Assembly: GCF_024505055.1 (NCBI RefSeq)
Contig: NZ_JANIBL010000011.1
Location: forward strand, 1-64,000
DNA from: Methylomonas rosea
GTDB lineage: Bacteria > Pseudomonadota > Gammaproteobacteria > Methylococcales > Methylomonadaceae
Length of the DNA stretch: 64,000 bases
Direction: 5' to 3'
The notes beneath the pieces are model-generated. The model made no database searches, was not told the origin of the DNA, and saw nothing but the letters and a program-made list of their open reading frames with translations. The translations under genes and the position numbers were made by a program. Below are positions 55,085 through 64,000 of the stretch, piece by piece; within the stretch, counting starts at the first letter, position 1, and each line of letters begins with the position of its first letter.

Positions 55085-57619
55085 TTAGGACAGCGATTGC
55101 GGCGCGTCCCCGTGGCGGAAATAATTGGCGGTCAAGGTATCGGACAGCGCGGCCAGCAGTGCGTAAATCTTGCTGAGTTGTTGGTCCAAGGCCTCGCGAA
55201 TGCCGGCTTCCGACACGCTCAACAAGTCTTCGATGTTGGCGATATTTAGAATGCAGCTTGCCTCTAATAATAGCCGTTCTTCGGCGCTTATCCGACGGGT
55301 GCTGGGTTCGCGCGGCAGTTTGCCGACATGTTCCTGCAAGCGGGCGATTTGATAGGCCAGTGAGCGGGGGTTGTTCGGGTCCATCAGCAGCAATTCCAGA
55401 AAGGAGGCCAACTCCAGATTGCTGCGGTAATGCTGGCGATAGCAAATCAGGTTGTCGCTGGTATCCAGTAAGGATTCTATCAAGCGCGTTTCCGTCGCTT
55501 CGCTTTGCGGCATGGCAAATGCGGTTCTCAACACCGAAACCAGTTGCAAACCGCGCTCCAGGCGCCGGCCGATGTCCAGAAACAGCCAGCCGTTGCCGCG
55601 CGTCATGCTTTCCATTACCAGGCCGCTGAACGCTGAGAGCGTGGTGATCAGCTGGTCCATTTGTTCCTGCATCGACCACAAGCCGGTTTTACCCAGGCGG
55701 CGCGCCTCGGAAACCTGTTCCTCGATTTCGTCGATTACCCGCCAGGTATCGGAAGACCATAAATCGCGCACCGCATAGCCGGATTGGGTCATCCTGTTTA
55801 CCGTGTTGGCCAGGCTGCCCGCTCGGCTTTCGTCGACTACTATCGCCAGTAATTCGGCTTCGGGTGCTTGCAGTAAGCCCTCGTTATCCTCGGCAAAAAA
55901 GCCGGGGTAGGTGCCGGTCATGCTGGTGACGCAACGCAGCAGGGTTTCCAGGCTGAGCTGATAGTCAAGGCTGTCGCGATCAGGATTGCTGAACAATTTT
56001 TTGATAGTGGCGCGTAATAAACGTACGCCGCCTTCCGCGCGTTCCGCGTTGCGGCCCACCCAGAAAATATTGTCCGCCGCGCGGCTGGGTAAAGCATTGC
56101 CGTGGCCGGTCAGGCCGCCGCCGCTGCGCTTGCTTGGAATGGCCGGATGCTGCGGTTCGGTGGCAACCACCCAGGTATCTTTACTGATGCCGCCGGTTTG
56201 GTTGGTGATCATCATATTGCCGTACTGCGGCGCGCTACGGCTCAAGCCGCCCGGCATCAGGGTATAACCGTCAGCCCGCGCCACCATGAAACAGCGCAAT
56301 AGGGTTTGGCGGGGTTCGTAGCCACCGGACACCATCGCCGGTACGGTGGAGAAGCTTTCGTACTCCTGGCCGACGTAAAGCGCGGGCCGGGCCTTGATGC
56401 GTGCGCGCCAGTCCGCGAGTTGCACGCGGCTGAGTTGATGGCCGAACACCGAGTGTTCGCCGGGCTTGCGGTAGATGGGTTTGATGACCAGGCGTTCCAG
56501 ATTGGCGAGTACGTAATTTAATTCGCGAGCCTGACCGCACCACCAGGTGGCAATCGAATTTAATTTCAAGGTTTGTCCCAGGAAATATTTGGCAATACCG
56601 GGCAGGAAGGGCATGATGCCGGGGTTTTCCAGCACGCCGCTACCGAGCGGATTGGCAATCGCTACATTCCCACGTCTGACCACTTCCAATAGGCCGGGGA
56701 CGCCGAGCCGCGAATCTTCGCGCAGCTCCAGGGGGTCGCAGTAATTGTCGTCCACCCGGCGCAGAATGACGTCCACCCGCTGCAAGCCGACCAGCGATTT
56801 CAACCAGACATAGCCATCGCGAATGGTCAGGTCGTCGCCTTGCACTAAGGGGTAGCCCAGATAGGAGGCCAGATAGGCGTGTTCGAAGAAGGTTTCGTTC
56901 AGCGGGCCGGGGGTGAGTACCACGACGCGCGGCGTGTCGGCGTCGCCGGGGGCGATCGCATTCAGACCGGCGCGCAGAGACTGGAAGAAGCGCGCCAGGC
57001 GGTGTACATGAGTATCGCGGAATAGGCTGGGCAAGACCCGCGACATAGCCAAACGGTTCTCCAGTGCGTAGCCGGCACCGGACGGCGCTTGAGTGCGGTC
57101 GCCCAGTACCCACATTTTTTTATCCGGGCCGCGAGCCAGGTCGGCGGCGCATAGCACCAGCTGATGTTGGCCGGGCAAGCGCACTTGATCGCAAACCCGC
57201 AGGAAACCGCCGTGGTTATAAATCAGCTCCAAGGGCAGCAGGTTTTTCTTGATGAGCTGACGCGGGCCGTACAGGTCGGCCAAAATCAGGTTCAACAGTT
57301 CGGCGCGTTGCAGTAGTCCGGCCTCGATGTCGAACCATTCGTCGCCGGAAAGCAGTAGCGGTATTGGGTCGAGTTGCCAGGGGCGGTTGATACCATCCGG
57401 GTCGCCGTAGACGTTATAGGTGACGCCGTTTTCGCGCAGCAGCTTCAGCGCTTCCTGATGGCGTTGACCCACTTCGCGGGGGCCGAGCTGTTGCAATGCC
57501 TGCATCAGGTGGGCCCAATGCGGTCTAACCCGGCCGGTCTCGTCCAGCATTTCGTCGTGGATGCCCTTGTCGAGGCGGTATCCAGGCGCGAAAGCTTCTG
57601 GTGTGCTTAAGGTTTTCAT
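55085..57619 (-). CDS. Fused circularly permuted ATP-grasp / alpha-E protein
   Basis: The 844-residue protein is a fusion. Residues 1-500 form a circularly permuted type 2 ATP-grasp ligase (NVYGDPDGINRPWQLDPIPLLLS, VLGDRTQAPSGAGYALENR, TPGPLNETFFEHAYLASYL). From about 515 the helical alpha-E domain follows (PSRAADNIFWVGRNAERAEG). In most genomes, including the second set here (58.1-60.5 kb), these are separate genes. It heads a two-gene unit with the transglutaminase. Confidence 0.92.
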   Translation of the reverse strand: MKTLSTPEAFAPGYRLDKGIHDEMLDETGRVRPHWAHLMQALQQLGPREVGQRHQEALKLLRENGVTYNVYGDPDGINRPWQLDPIPLLLSGDEWFDIEAGLLQRAELLNLILADLYGPRQLIKKNLLPLELIYNHGGFLRVCDQVRLPGQHQLVLCAADLARGPDKKMWVLGDRTQAPSGAGYALENRLAMSRVLPSLFRDTHVHRLARFFQSLRAGLNAIAPGDADTPRVVVLTPGPLNETFFEHAYLASYLGYPLVQGDDLTIRDGYVWLKSLVGLQRVDVILRRVDDNYCDPLELREDSRLGVPGLLEVVRRGNVAIANPLGSGVLENPGIMPFLPGIAKYFLGQTLKLNSIATWWCGQARELNYVLANLERLVIKPIYRKPGEHSVFGHQLSRVQLADWRARIKARPALYVGQEYESFSTVPAMVSGGYEPRQTLLRCFMVARADGYTLMPGGLSRSAPQYGNMMITNQTGGISKDTWVVATEPQHPAIPSKRSGGGLTGHGNALPSRAADNIFWVGRNAERAEGGVRLLRATIKKLFSNPDRDSLDYQLSLETLLRCVTSMTGTYPGFFAEDNEGLLQAPEAELLAIVVDESRAGSLANTVNRMTQSGYAVRDLWSSDTWRVIDEIEEQVSEARRLGKTGLWSMQEQMDQLITTLSAFSGLVMESMTRGNGWLFLDIGRRLERGLQLVSVLRTAFAMPQSEATETRLIESLLDTSDNLICYRQHYRSNLELASFLELLLMDPNNPRSLAYQIARLQEHVGKLPREPSTRRISAEERLLLEASCILNIANIEDLLSVSEAGIREALDQQLSKIYALLAALSDTLTANYFRHGDAPQSLS

Positions 57620-58087
57620 AGCTTTAGTTTGCCGGTTTACCGGGTATTGCGCAATTTATCAAAGCCGATCTCGTTTATTTATAGTTTCCAAGCCGGATTT
57701 TTCGCGCCGATGCCGATTCTGACGAGACTTTGGATTGATGCGTAGTCCAAGAAACCCGCAAGAAACATGCCGTTACGTTCAGGAATAGCCGAGAGCATTG
57801 TTGACCGCGTGGATTAGGTCGCTCTGCCTAGAATAGCCCAATATAAAGCATTGGTTTGATTCAAGCTTCTGAACTAAAGGGTATTTCCAAGTGCTAAGAC
57901 AAGATAAGTCGGTCGTATTCGAGCAAGTAATAGCCGGAGGCGCTTAGATTGTTCACAACTTGGCACTGCTATTGCTTTATTTCAATTAACGCATTAGAAC
58001 CGGTTTGCGTTGAAATGGTGCGGCAGTTTTTGCACCAACTCTGCGCGGACTCGCACCATAAAAGCAACGTTCACGGATGTATACAGC
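57620..58087. other. Divergent promoter region between two amidoligase operons
   Basis: These 468 bases separate the fused and the split ATP-grasp/alpha-E sets, which diverge from here. No RNA gene, repeat or confident promoter pair was recognised. In-frame sequence upstream of 58088 (from 58010) is open but poorly conserved. Confidence 0.5.
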
Positions 58088-59545
58088 ATGGTTACACCAA
58101 CAATTTGGGCGGATTACAGCGCCGATAAGGCTTACGACGAGATGATCGCTGCGGGCGGCAAGCCACGCGATGCCTGCGCCAGTTTGAGTCAATACTTACA
58201 ATCTTTGGGCATGGACGCCATTAAAGGCCGGCTGTCGGCGGCGGAAGCGGCCATCATGGAGATGGGTATCACCTTTACCGTCTACAGCGACGAGGGCAAT
58301 ATTGACCGGGCCTGGCCGTTCGACATCATTCCGCGCCTGATCGATTTTCAGGAATGGCAAATGGTGGAAACGGGCCTGAAACAGCGTTTGAAAGCCTTGA
58401 ATTGCTTTATAAATGATGTCTATAACCAGCAGCAGATTATCAAGGACGGCCTAGTCCCGGCGGAATTGATCAACAGCTCCAGCAACTTTCGCAAGGAATG
58501 CTTAGGCATGCAGCCCAAATTCGGTAGCTGGGCGAATATCTGCGGTAGCGACTTGGTGCGGGCCGGAGACGGAAAACTTTATGTGCTGGAAGATAATCTG
58601 CGCGTACCCTCGGGCGTATCGTACGTGATCGAAAATCGGGTGATTACTAAGCGGATTTTTCCGGAGTTGCTGGAAAATCTGAATATCTTGCCGGTCGACG
58701 ATTATCCAACCCAGTTGTTCGAAATGTTGGCTTCATTGGCGCCTAACGCGGACGACACGCCGCAAATCGCGGTATTAACTCCAGGCATTTATAACTCGGC
58801 CTATTTCGAACATGCGTTCCTGGCGCAGCAGATGGGTGCGGAACTGGTGGAAGGGGGCGATTTGTTGGTCAAGGACGACGACGATTGCGTTTATATGCGT
58901 ACCATCAAAGGCTTGGAAAAAGTCGATGTAATTTACCGGCGTATAGACGATCTATTTCTGGACCCTGAGGTATTTCATAAAGATTCGGTATTGGGTGTCA
59001 AAGGCTTGATGCGGGCCTGGAAGGCCGGCAACGTGGCACTGGCGAATGCGCCCGGTGCCGGCGTGGCCGACGACAAGGTGGTGTATGCCTATGTGCCGGA
59101 AATGATTCGTTACTATTTAAACGAAGAGCCAATTCTGCCCAACGTGCCGACCTACTTATGCAGCGACCCGAAGCAATGTGCCTATGTGCTGGCGCATTTG
59201 CCGGAGCTGGTGGTAAAGCCGGCCAATGAATCCGGGGGGTACGGCATGTTGGTTGGTCCGCATGCCACGCAAAAGGAAATCAAACAGTTCCACAAGCTAA
59301 TCCAGGAAAATCCGCGTAATTACATTGCTCAGCCGACCCTGGCCTTATCCACCTGTCCGACATTGTGCGGAGAGAAATTGGAGCCGCGGCACATTGATCT
59401 ACGCCCCTTTATTTTGCAAGGCGAAAACAGCTTCGTCACCGCCGGTGGTCTGACACGAGTGGCGCTGCGGGCCGGTTCGTTGGTCGTGAACTCTTCGCAG
59501 GGCGGCGGCAGTAAAGACACTTGGATTATCAACAGGGAGCAATAA
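58088..59545 (+). CDS. Circularly permuted ATP-grasp type 2 protein
   Basis: The 485-residue protein belongs to the ATP-grasp amidoligase family, which ligates amino acids or peptides through acyl-phosphates. Family blocks are FTVYSDEGNIDRAWPFDIIP, VLEDNLRVPSGVSYVIENR and TPGIYNSAYFEHAFLAQQM. ATG 58088 is used because residues before it (from 58010) do not fit the family and GGATG lies upstream. It is followed 1 base later by an alpha-E gene, as usual. It is a paralogue of the N-terminal half of the divergent fusion. Confidence 0.92.
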   Translation: MVTPTIWADYSADKAYDEMIAAGGKPRDACASLSQYLQSLGMDAIKGRLSAAEAAIMEMGITFTVYSDEGNIDRAWPFDIIPRLIDFQEWQMVETGLKQRLKALNCFINDVYNQQQIIKDGLVPAELINSSSNFRKECLGMQPKFGSWANICGSDLVRAGDGKLYVLEDNLRVPSGVSYVIENRVITKRIFPELLENLNILPVDDYPTQLFEMLASLAPNADDTPQIAVLTPGIYNSAYFEHAFLAQQMGAELVEGGDLLVKDDDDCVYMRTIKGLEKVDVIYRRIDDLFLDPEVFHKDSVLGVKGLMRAWKAGNVALANAPGAGVADDKVVYAYVPEMIRYYLNEEPILPNVPTYLCSDPKQCAYVLAHLPELVVKPANESGGYGMLVGPHATQKEIKQFHKLIQENPRNYIAQPTLALSTCPTLCGEKLEPRHIDLRPFILQGENSFVTAGGLTRVALRAGSLVVNSSQGGGSKDTWIINREQ

Positions 59546-59546
59546 G

Positions 59547-60503
59547 ATGTTATCGCGATCCGCCGAACGTTTGTACTGGATGGCCCGTTACCTGGAGCGC
59601 ACCGAAAACACCGCCCGCCTGATCAGTGCCACGATGCATCTGATCTACGACTTACCGTATGGCGTGGAGCTGGGCTGGCGCAATTTGCTGAATATTTGCG
59701 GCGTGGAAGAGGCGTTTTACCAACGCTTTAAAAACCCCAGCGAGCAGAATACCACGCGGTTTTTACTGGCAGACATGAGCAATTCCGGTTCCTTGCTGGC
59801 GTCCTTGTCGTTTGCCCGCGAAAACATTCGCACCAGCCGCGAGTTGATGCCGGACGAAGCCTGGCAGCAAGTCAACGAGATGTATCTGTACGCCAATAAC
59901 AATCTGGATAGCCTGTCCAATCGCCGGGGGCGGGCCTTGTTTTTGCAGGAAATCATGGCCGGTTGCCAGCGTTTTACCGGCTTTATGGCCGGGGCGATGA
60001 GCAGCAGCGACAGCGCCCGCTTTATCTGTATCGGCCGCAATCTGGAACGCGCCGATATGACCAGCCGGATCATGGACTTTGGTACCGTGCTGCTGGCGGA
60101 AAATCGCAGTACCAAGATGCGTGAATACGAAACCATCTTGTGGATCAACGTCTTGAAGTCGTTGAGTGCGGTATTGATGTATCGCAAGCACGTCCGCAAT
60201 CGAATCAAAGGCGAAGACGTTCTGAATTATCTGTTAAAAAACCCCGACTTCCCCAGGGCCGTGCTGCATTGTCTCGAAGAGATTACCCAATGTATCAAGC
60301 GCTTGCCTAATGCCGTCGAACTATTCCCGCAGCTGGAGCAGTTGGAACAACAGGTACTGGCCATTGATATTAAGCAGGCTACGCCGCAGCAATTGCATCA
60401 GGTGCTGGACGGTTTGCAAGCTAAGTTCGACGATTTACACAAGCAAATCGCGGCAATGTGGTTTTTAAATAATCTCGGTGAGGACGAGCTGGAGAAAAAT
60501 TGA
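59547..60503 (+). CDS. Alpha-E domain protein
   Basis: The 318-residue all-helical protein opens with MLSRSAERLYWMARYLERTE, the alpha-E family N-terminus, and has ICIGRNLERADMTSRIMDFG later. Alpha-E proteins accompany ATP-grasp ligases and transglutaminases and may act as a scaffold or a modified partner; the exact activity is not known. The start lies 1 base after the ATP-grasp stop. Confidence 0.92.
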   Translation: MLSRSAERLYWMARYLERTENTARLISATMHLIYDLPYGVELGWRNLLNICGVEEAFYQRFKNPSEQNTTRFLLADMSNSGSLLASLSFARENIRTSRELMPDEAWQQVNEMYLYANNNLDSLSNRRGRALFLQEIMAGCQRFTGFMAGAMSSSDSARFICIGRNLERADMTSRIMDFGTVLLAENRSTKMREYETILWINVLKSLSAVLMYRKHVRNRIKGEDVLNYLLKNPDFPRAVLHCLEEITQCIKRLPNAVELFPQLEQLEQQVLAIDIKQATPQQLHQVLDGLQAKFDDLHKQIAAMWFLNNLGEDELEKN

Positions 60504-60703
60504 CACTATGCTCACAGGAAGATTTTCACCTTTTATGCCCTTGTTTGCTATTCGGGATTCAGATTGTCTGTAGGGCTGCAAACCAGCATTGTTGAGCGGA
60601 AGCAAGCTTGATCGAGGGGGCGCAACTTGGATTGCTGCTGACCCAAACCCCAAGTTTGCTATATCATGGAAGCATCGTTTTCTAAAACTAAAGGGGGAGG
60701 GTT

Positions 60704-63700
60704 ATGGATAAGCTAAGGGCGCTGGGTCTGGGGCCGGTGGGGCAAGACGAACAAGCTGTAAAGCAACAGTTACATCTTTATATCAATCTGAAACTGGCTT
60801 CGTGCGGACAGCCGACGTGTATCGATACAGGGTCGGCGCAGTTTATGGATACCGCCCAGGACTTACTGAACAGCTACCTGGAAAAAAGCCGGTTGCTGGC
60901 CGGTTCCTCTCTTTATCCTGCCGATAGACGCATTCAAGATTTCCTGGAGCGCTATTGCGCGGATCTGGGCTTTGCCAAAATCCCCAGTTTGCCGACCATG
61001 ACGTTCGAGCTGGACAAGCATGGCGTTGCGCGCGAATTATCTTTGCCTTTGGGCGAAGACGAATTTCGCTCCGAAATCGTTTCCAGTTTCCGGGTCAAGC
61101 AAGGCATTTTGCATAATCCGGCCAGCGACAGGCGTACCACGCAAGGCTCGTTTCATGTTGCCGAGGGCGGTTTGCCGGTGCCTGGCGACAAAAAACAAGT
61201 ACCCAAGCTGACTTTTGCTTTGATGCTGGGTGAGGCTTTAAATCCGCCCGACGATTTGATGGTGCTGCCGTTTACCGCCCACCAAGCCAAACCGGCGCGG
61301 ATGTTTGCGTCATTATTGATGCGGCCGGTGGTCTGTCCGGAAATTCCTGGCGTTGCCGCTGAAAAATCCATGGAAATTCGTTTCTTTGCGCCTGGTAATC
61401 TGGTCAGCAATCTGGATTTTGTCGAGAGTATCTTCGGCAATGGCGGTAATCCGGCCTTGCCGGAATGCGATGCGGCCCTGGATGTCGAGCATTGGTCCGG
61501 CCATAGCGGCTGCGTGATTCTGGCGCCGCATTTAACCAAGCTCACCAAAAAACAGCTGGGTTTGCCTCATTGGGACGAAGCCAGTGAACGCCAGCGTGCC
61601 GACGGCATGTGCTGGCAAGATCCGGAAGAACTATATAACGAAGGCCAGGCGTTTAAACTGACCGCCCGCGACGGCAGCGGCGTGATTGTTACCATCTTGG
61701 CCGATAATTATTACGGCTATTGCAAGAAGGAAGTTAAAACCCAGATCAGCTATGCCGCCAATTTATTCGGCTTGGCGGAAGAGGAACATGCCGGCGGCGC
61801 ATTGGCGTTTCGCCGCGTCAATCACGGCGACGAGTTCGGTATCGGTAGTTTGACCCGCGAACCGGGCTACGATTTCGACGAGATGACCTATCACTACGGC
61901 GCGATCATGGATGTGCAGCCGGAAGGCTATGCCGTAGACAGGCATTTTCCGGAAATTATCTACGTACCGCAGGATTTGCGGATGAGTTTGGCGACCCAGA
62001 AAATTACCTGGCTCCGCAACGGCCAAAGTCATAGCATTCGCTTGCAACCGGGCAAAATCTACGTGCAGCCTAACGGCTATAAAATCGAGATGTGCAAGCA
62101 TCCCGGCGCGCCATCCTGGCGTTTGATCGGCACCGTCGCGGAAGGCACTTTTTGCCACAAACCTTGTACGGTGTCGGGCGGCGGCAAATCGGAGATTTCC
62201 AAATCCATCGAGGACGCGGCAATTTACGGACCGCTGTTCGTAGACGATTTGCAGCACGATCTGGACCGGGTGCAGGCGATTTTCGATAAAGACTATACAG
62301 GACGCTTCCTGCCAGGTTTCGAGCGTGAAGACCGAGGCCCCAGCCGGACCGTGCTCAGTGCCGAACGCAGCTTGGGTTCGGTGATCAAGTTGTTGACGCC
62401 TTCGCCCAATCATAAGCCGGAATTCAACGACTGGCTGCGCTCCATTCCACCCAGTATCCTGGCCTTGGTGTTTTTGATCAAACGTTTTTATCGGCCGGAA
62501 TGGGGCGATAACTGGCGGGACAATTTATCGGTGGACGTGATCGACGGGGCTCCAGGACACGAGCTGAAACTGAATCAACGTAAGATCGTCGCGACTTATT
62601 TACGGGTAGGTTTTGATTTGGACGGCGGCTGGCGGACTTTCAAGGTGCGGCAAGACTATATCGCCTGCGAGAAAGTGCAGATGGAAGACGATATCAGCGC
62701 CTCGGTTGTGGTGCCGACCGAGGCGGTGCGCGCCTGGCTGCCGGATGAGGGTTATGAAACGAGCCTGAAACTGGTCAGCAACTGCGAATACCGGCTGTTC
62801 CAGCGCCCGGACGATGCGATTATTCCCGGTTACGATAAACAGACCGAATTGAATATGTCCGCGCCGGGCAATTTCATGGCCAATTTCGAGCCTTTGGATC
62901 ATCAGCAGTTGTCGGCGATTGTGGAAGATGTGATGACTTTTTCCAAATTCACCGCGCCGATGCAAAAGCTGTTAACTGATGCTTACCAGGCTGGAAGGGG
63001 CTTTGTCGTATGTTCCGCGCATCCGCGTCTGGTGAACGGCAAGCCGTCGAAAAATCCGCGCTACCTGGAAACCCGCGTCGACGTGGTCAAGCCCTTACGC
63101 AAATATGTGGCCGAGCTGGGTGCACGTTTGCATCGCAAGATTCCGCTCAATCAACCTCTCTGCCATCCGGTGGATGCGGTATTGACCGGCCGTCGCAATA
63201 ATCCTCCCGAGCCTGGCATCCGCGCGCTGGCGGTTTACAACCCGATTCATTATCAAGAGTTACCGGAATTGTTCATGGACTTTGTCTGTTCCTTGACCGG
63301 TAAGTCACCATCTACCACGGGCGCCGGCAGTGAAGGTGCGCTGACCAAGGGGCCGTTCAACGCGCTGCGTGGCACTGCGGATTTGAACAATGCGCTGGTA
63401 TCGTTCATTTTGACCGGTTACCCGGGTTTTTCCAGCTCGGCCGGGTTTATCGGTCCGGATACCCGCGTCGATCACGATATCAGTTTATTGATTCCGGAAA
63501 TCTGGGCGCGGCTGTCGCGGGAAGAGCGTCACCCGGCATTTCTGTTGGAGCATGGCTATCTGGAACCGCTAACAGATTTTGAGCACAACGGGCAAATCGT
63601 CTTGGCCAGCCGTTTGGGTTATCGGATCACCAGTCATTTCGTGCATGGCTTGATGGGCAAGATCTTCGACAATCCGTATGCGGTGTTTACCGACGAGATT

Positions 63701-64000
63701 TTGCAACCGGAGCGCCAGGATCTGGAGGTGTTTGTAGACGGTATAAACAATATCGTTGAAACCCAGCAGCGCGTCGCGCAGCAGTACCTCGAAGACGGCA
63801 GTATAGAAGATGCCTGTCCGCCGTTGTATGCCTTGCTGCATATCATGGCCGACGGTCATTATCAGGGTAAGGATGCGCATCATCCGGAGATTCGGGCCAT
63901 GTTTACCCGCGATTACTTATTAGCGTCGGATTGGTATCGGGAACGGCTACATATCAAGCAGCAGCGCGATATTGCCTTATGGCAGAGGCACGTCGATTAT
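60704..64000 (+). CDS. Very large enzyme resembling pyrophosphate-type PEP carboxykinase, partial
   Basis: The frame is open for 1099 codons and passes the right edge of the window. GGGGGAGGG precedes the ATG. Sections such as RRTTQGSFHVAEGGLPVP, YYGYCKKEVKTQISYAANLF, GALTKGPFNALRGTADLNNA and LASRLGYRITSHFVHGLMG match my recollection of the about 1100-1200-residue PPi-PEPCK family (bacterial and Entamoeba), which interconverts oxaloacetate plus pyrophosphate and PEP plus phosphate plus CO2. The call rests on memory of that family, not a search, so it could also be an uncharacterised relative. It follows the alpha-E gene by 200 bases and probably has its own promoter. Near the edge (WYRERLHIKQQRDIALWQRH) it appears close to the C-terminus. 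Confidence 0.6.
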   Translation, partial: MDKLRALGLGPVGQDEQAVKQQLHLYINLKLASCGQPTCIDTGSAQFMDTAQDLLNSYLEKSRLLAGSSLYPADRRIQDFLERYCADLGFAKIPSLPTMTFELDKHGVARELSLPLGEDEFRSEIVSSFRVKQGILHNPASDRRTTQGSFHVAEGGLPVPGDKKQVPKLTFALMLGEALNPPDDLMVLPFTAHQAKPARMFASLLMRPVVCPEIPGVAAEKSMEIRFFAPGNLVSNLDFVESIFGNGGNPALPECDAALDVEHWSGHSGCVILAPHLTKLTKKQLGLPHWDEASERQRADGMCWQDPEELYNEGQAFKLTARDGSGVIVTILADNYYGYCKKEVKTQISYAANLFGLAEEEHAGGALAFRRVNHGDEFGIGSLTREPGYDFDEMTYHYGAIMDVQPEGYAVDRHFPEIIYVPQDLRMSLATQKITWLRNGQSHSIRLQPGKIYVQPNGYKIEMCKHPGAPSWRLIGTVAEGTFCHKPCTVSGGGKSEISKSIEDAAIYGPLFVDDLQHDLDRVQAIFDKDYTGRFLPGFEREDRGPSRTVLSAERSLGSVIKLLTPSPNHKPEFNDWLRSIPPSILALVFLIKRFYRPEWGDNWRDNLSVDVIDGAPGHELKLNQRKIVATYLRVGFDLDGGWRTFKVRQDYIACEKVQMEDDISASVVVPTEAVRAWLPDEGYETSLKLVSNCEYRLFQRPDDAIIPGYDKQTELNMSAPGNFMANFEPLDHQQLSAIVEDVMTFSKFTAPMQKLLTDAYQAGRGFVVCSAHPRLVNGKPSKNPRYLETRVDVVKPLRKYVAELGARLHRKIPLNQPLCHPVDAVLTGRRNNPPEPGIRALAVYNPIHYQELPELFMDFVCSLTGKSPSTTGAGSEGALTKGPFNALRGTADLNNALVSFILTGYPGFSSSAGFIGPDTRVDHDISLLIPEIWARLSREERHPAFLLEHGYLEPLTDFEHNGQIVLASRLGYRITSHFVHGLMGKIFDNPYAVFTDEILQPERQDLEVFVDGINNIVETQQRVAQQYLEDGSIEDACPPLYALLHIMADGHYQGKDAHHPEIRAMFTRDYLLASDWYRERLHIKQQRDIALWQRHVDY

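Overview
The window looks like the chromosome of a gammaproteobacterium, most likely a nitrogen-fixing methanotroph of the Methylomonas/Methylobacter type. This is inferred from gene content, not from a phylogeny: the mre/mrd/rodA wall operon, a single-chain GcvP, many c-di-GMP proteins, and a nifB cluster carrying a FeSII (Shethna)-type ferredoxin and a flavodiiron protein. No methane-oxidation gene, rRNA, tRNA or CRISPR array was seen.

Layout. 0-0.8 kb: gatC and the start of gatA on the minus strand. 0.9-7.5 kb: the cell-shape operon mreB, (terminator), mreC, mreD, mrdA (PBP2), rodA, mltB. 7.6-10.1 kb: an MBOAT O-acyltransferase with an SGNH-like partner. 10.1-12.3 kb: a low-GC accessory patch with an IS5-type transposase remnant and a glycosyltransferase-like gene. 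12.3-19.1 kb: an unusual FHA/transmembrane/lytic transglycosylase fusion, a 1226-residue secreted clan GH-A glycosidase and a membrane acyltransferase. 19.3-24.7 kb: gcvT, gcvP and a DnaQ-type exonuclease fused to a GIY-YIG nuclease. 24.9-29 kb: a PocR/PAS/GGDEF cyclase, an acyl carrier protein with a PlsC-like acyltransferase, and an Anbu proteasome-like peptidase. 29.1-34.1 kb: a four-gene YbhGFSR-type exporter.

34.2-39.6 kb is a nitrogen-fixation accessory island. A NifA-type upstream site and a sigma-54 promoter precede nifB, followed by a 2[4Fe-4S] ferredoxin, nifO, a flavodiiron protein, a strongly hairpinned non-coding leader, a [2Fe-2S] ferredoxin, a FeSII-like protective ferredoxin and nifQ. 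Together these build the FeMo-cofactor precursor, supply electrons and molybdenum, and probably protect nitrogenase from oxygen. The structural genes nifHDK are not in the window.

39.8-44.6 kb: a HupE/UreJ membrane protein with a small anchored partner, a secreted CSLREA/beta-helix/RTX protein, a lipoprotein and a lone VapB-like antitoxin, separated by short palindromic repeats. 44.9-47.8 kb: a tightly coupled DUF262-HipA gene pair with no HipB, the best candidate here for an undescribed defence or toxin-type system. 48-54 kb: inorganic pyrophosphatase, an unknown secreted protein and a 1393-residue MASE1/PAS/GGDEF/EAL protein. 54.2-64 kb: two divergent sets of amidoligase-type genes, one with a transglutaminase and a fused ATP-grasp/alpha-E protein, the other with separate ATP-grasp and alpha-E proteins, then a very large protein resembling pyrophosphate-type PEP carboxykinase that runs off the end.
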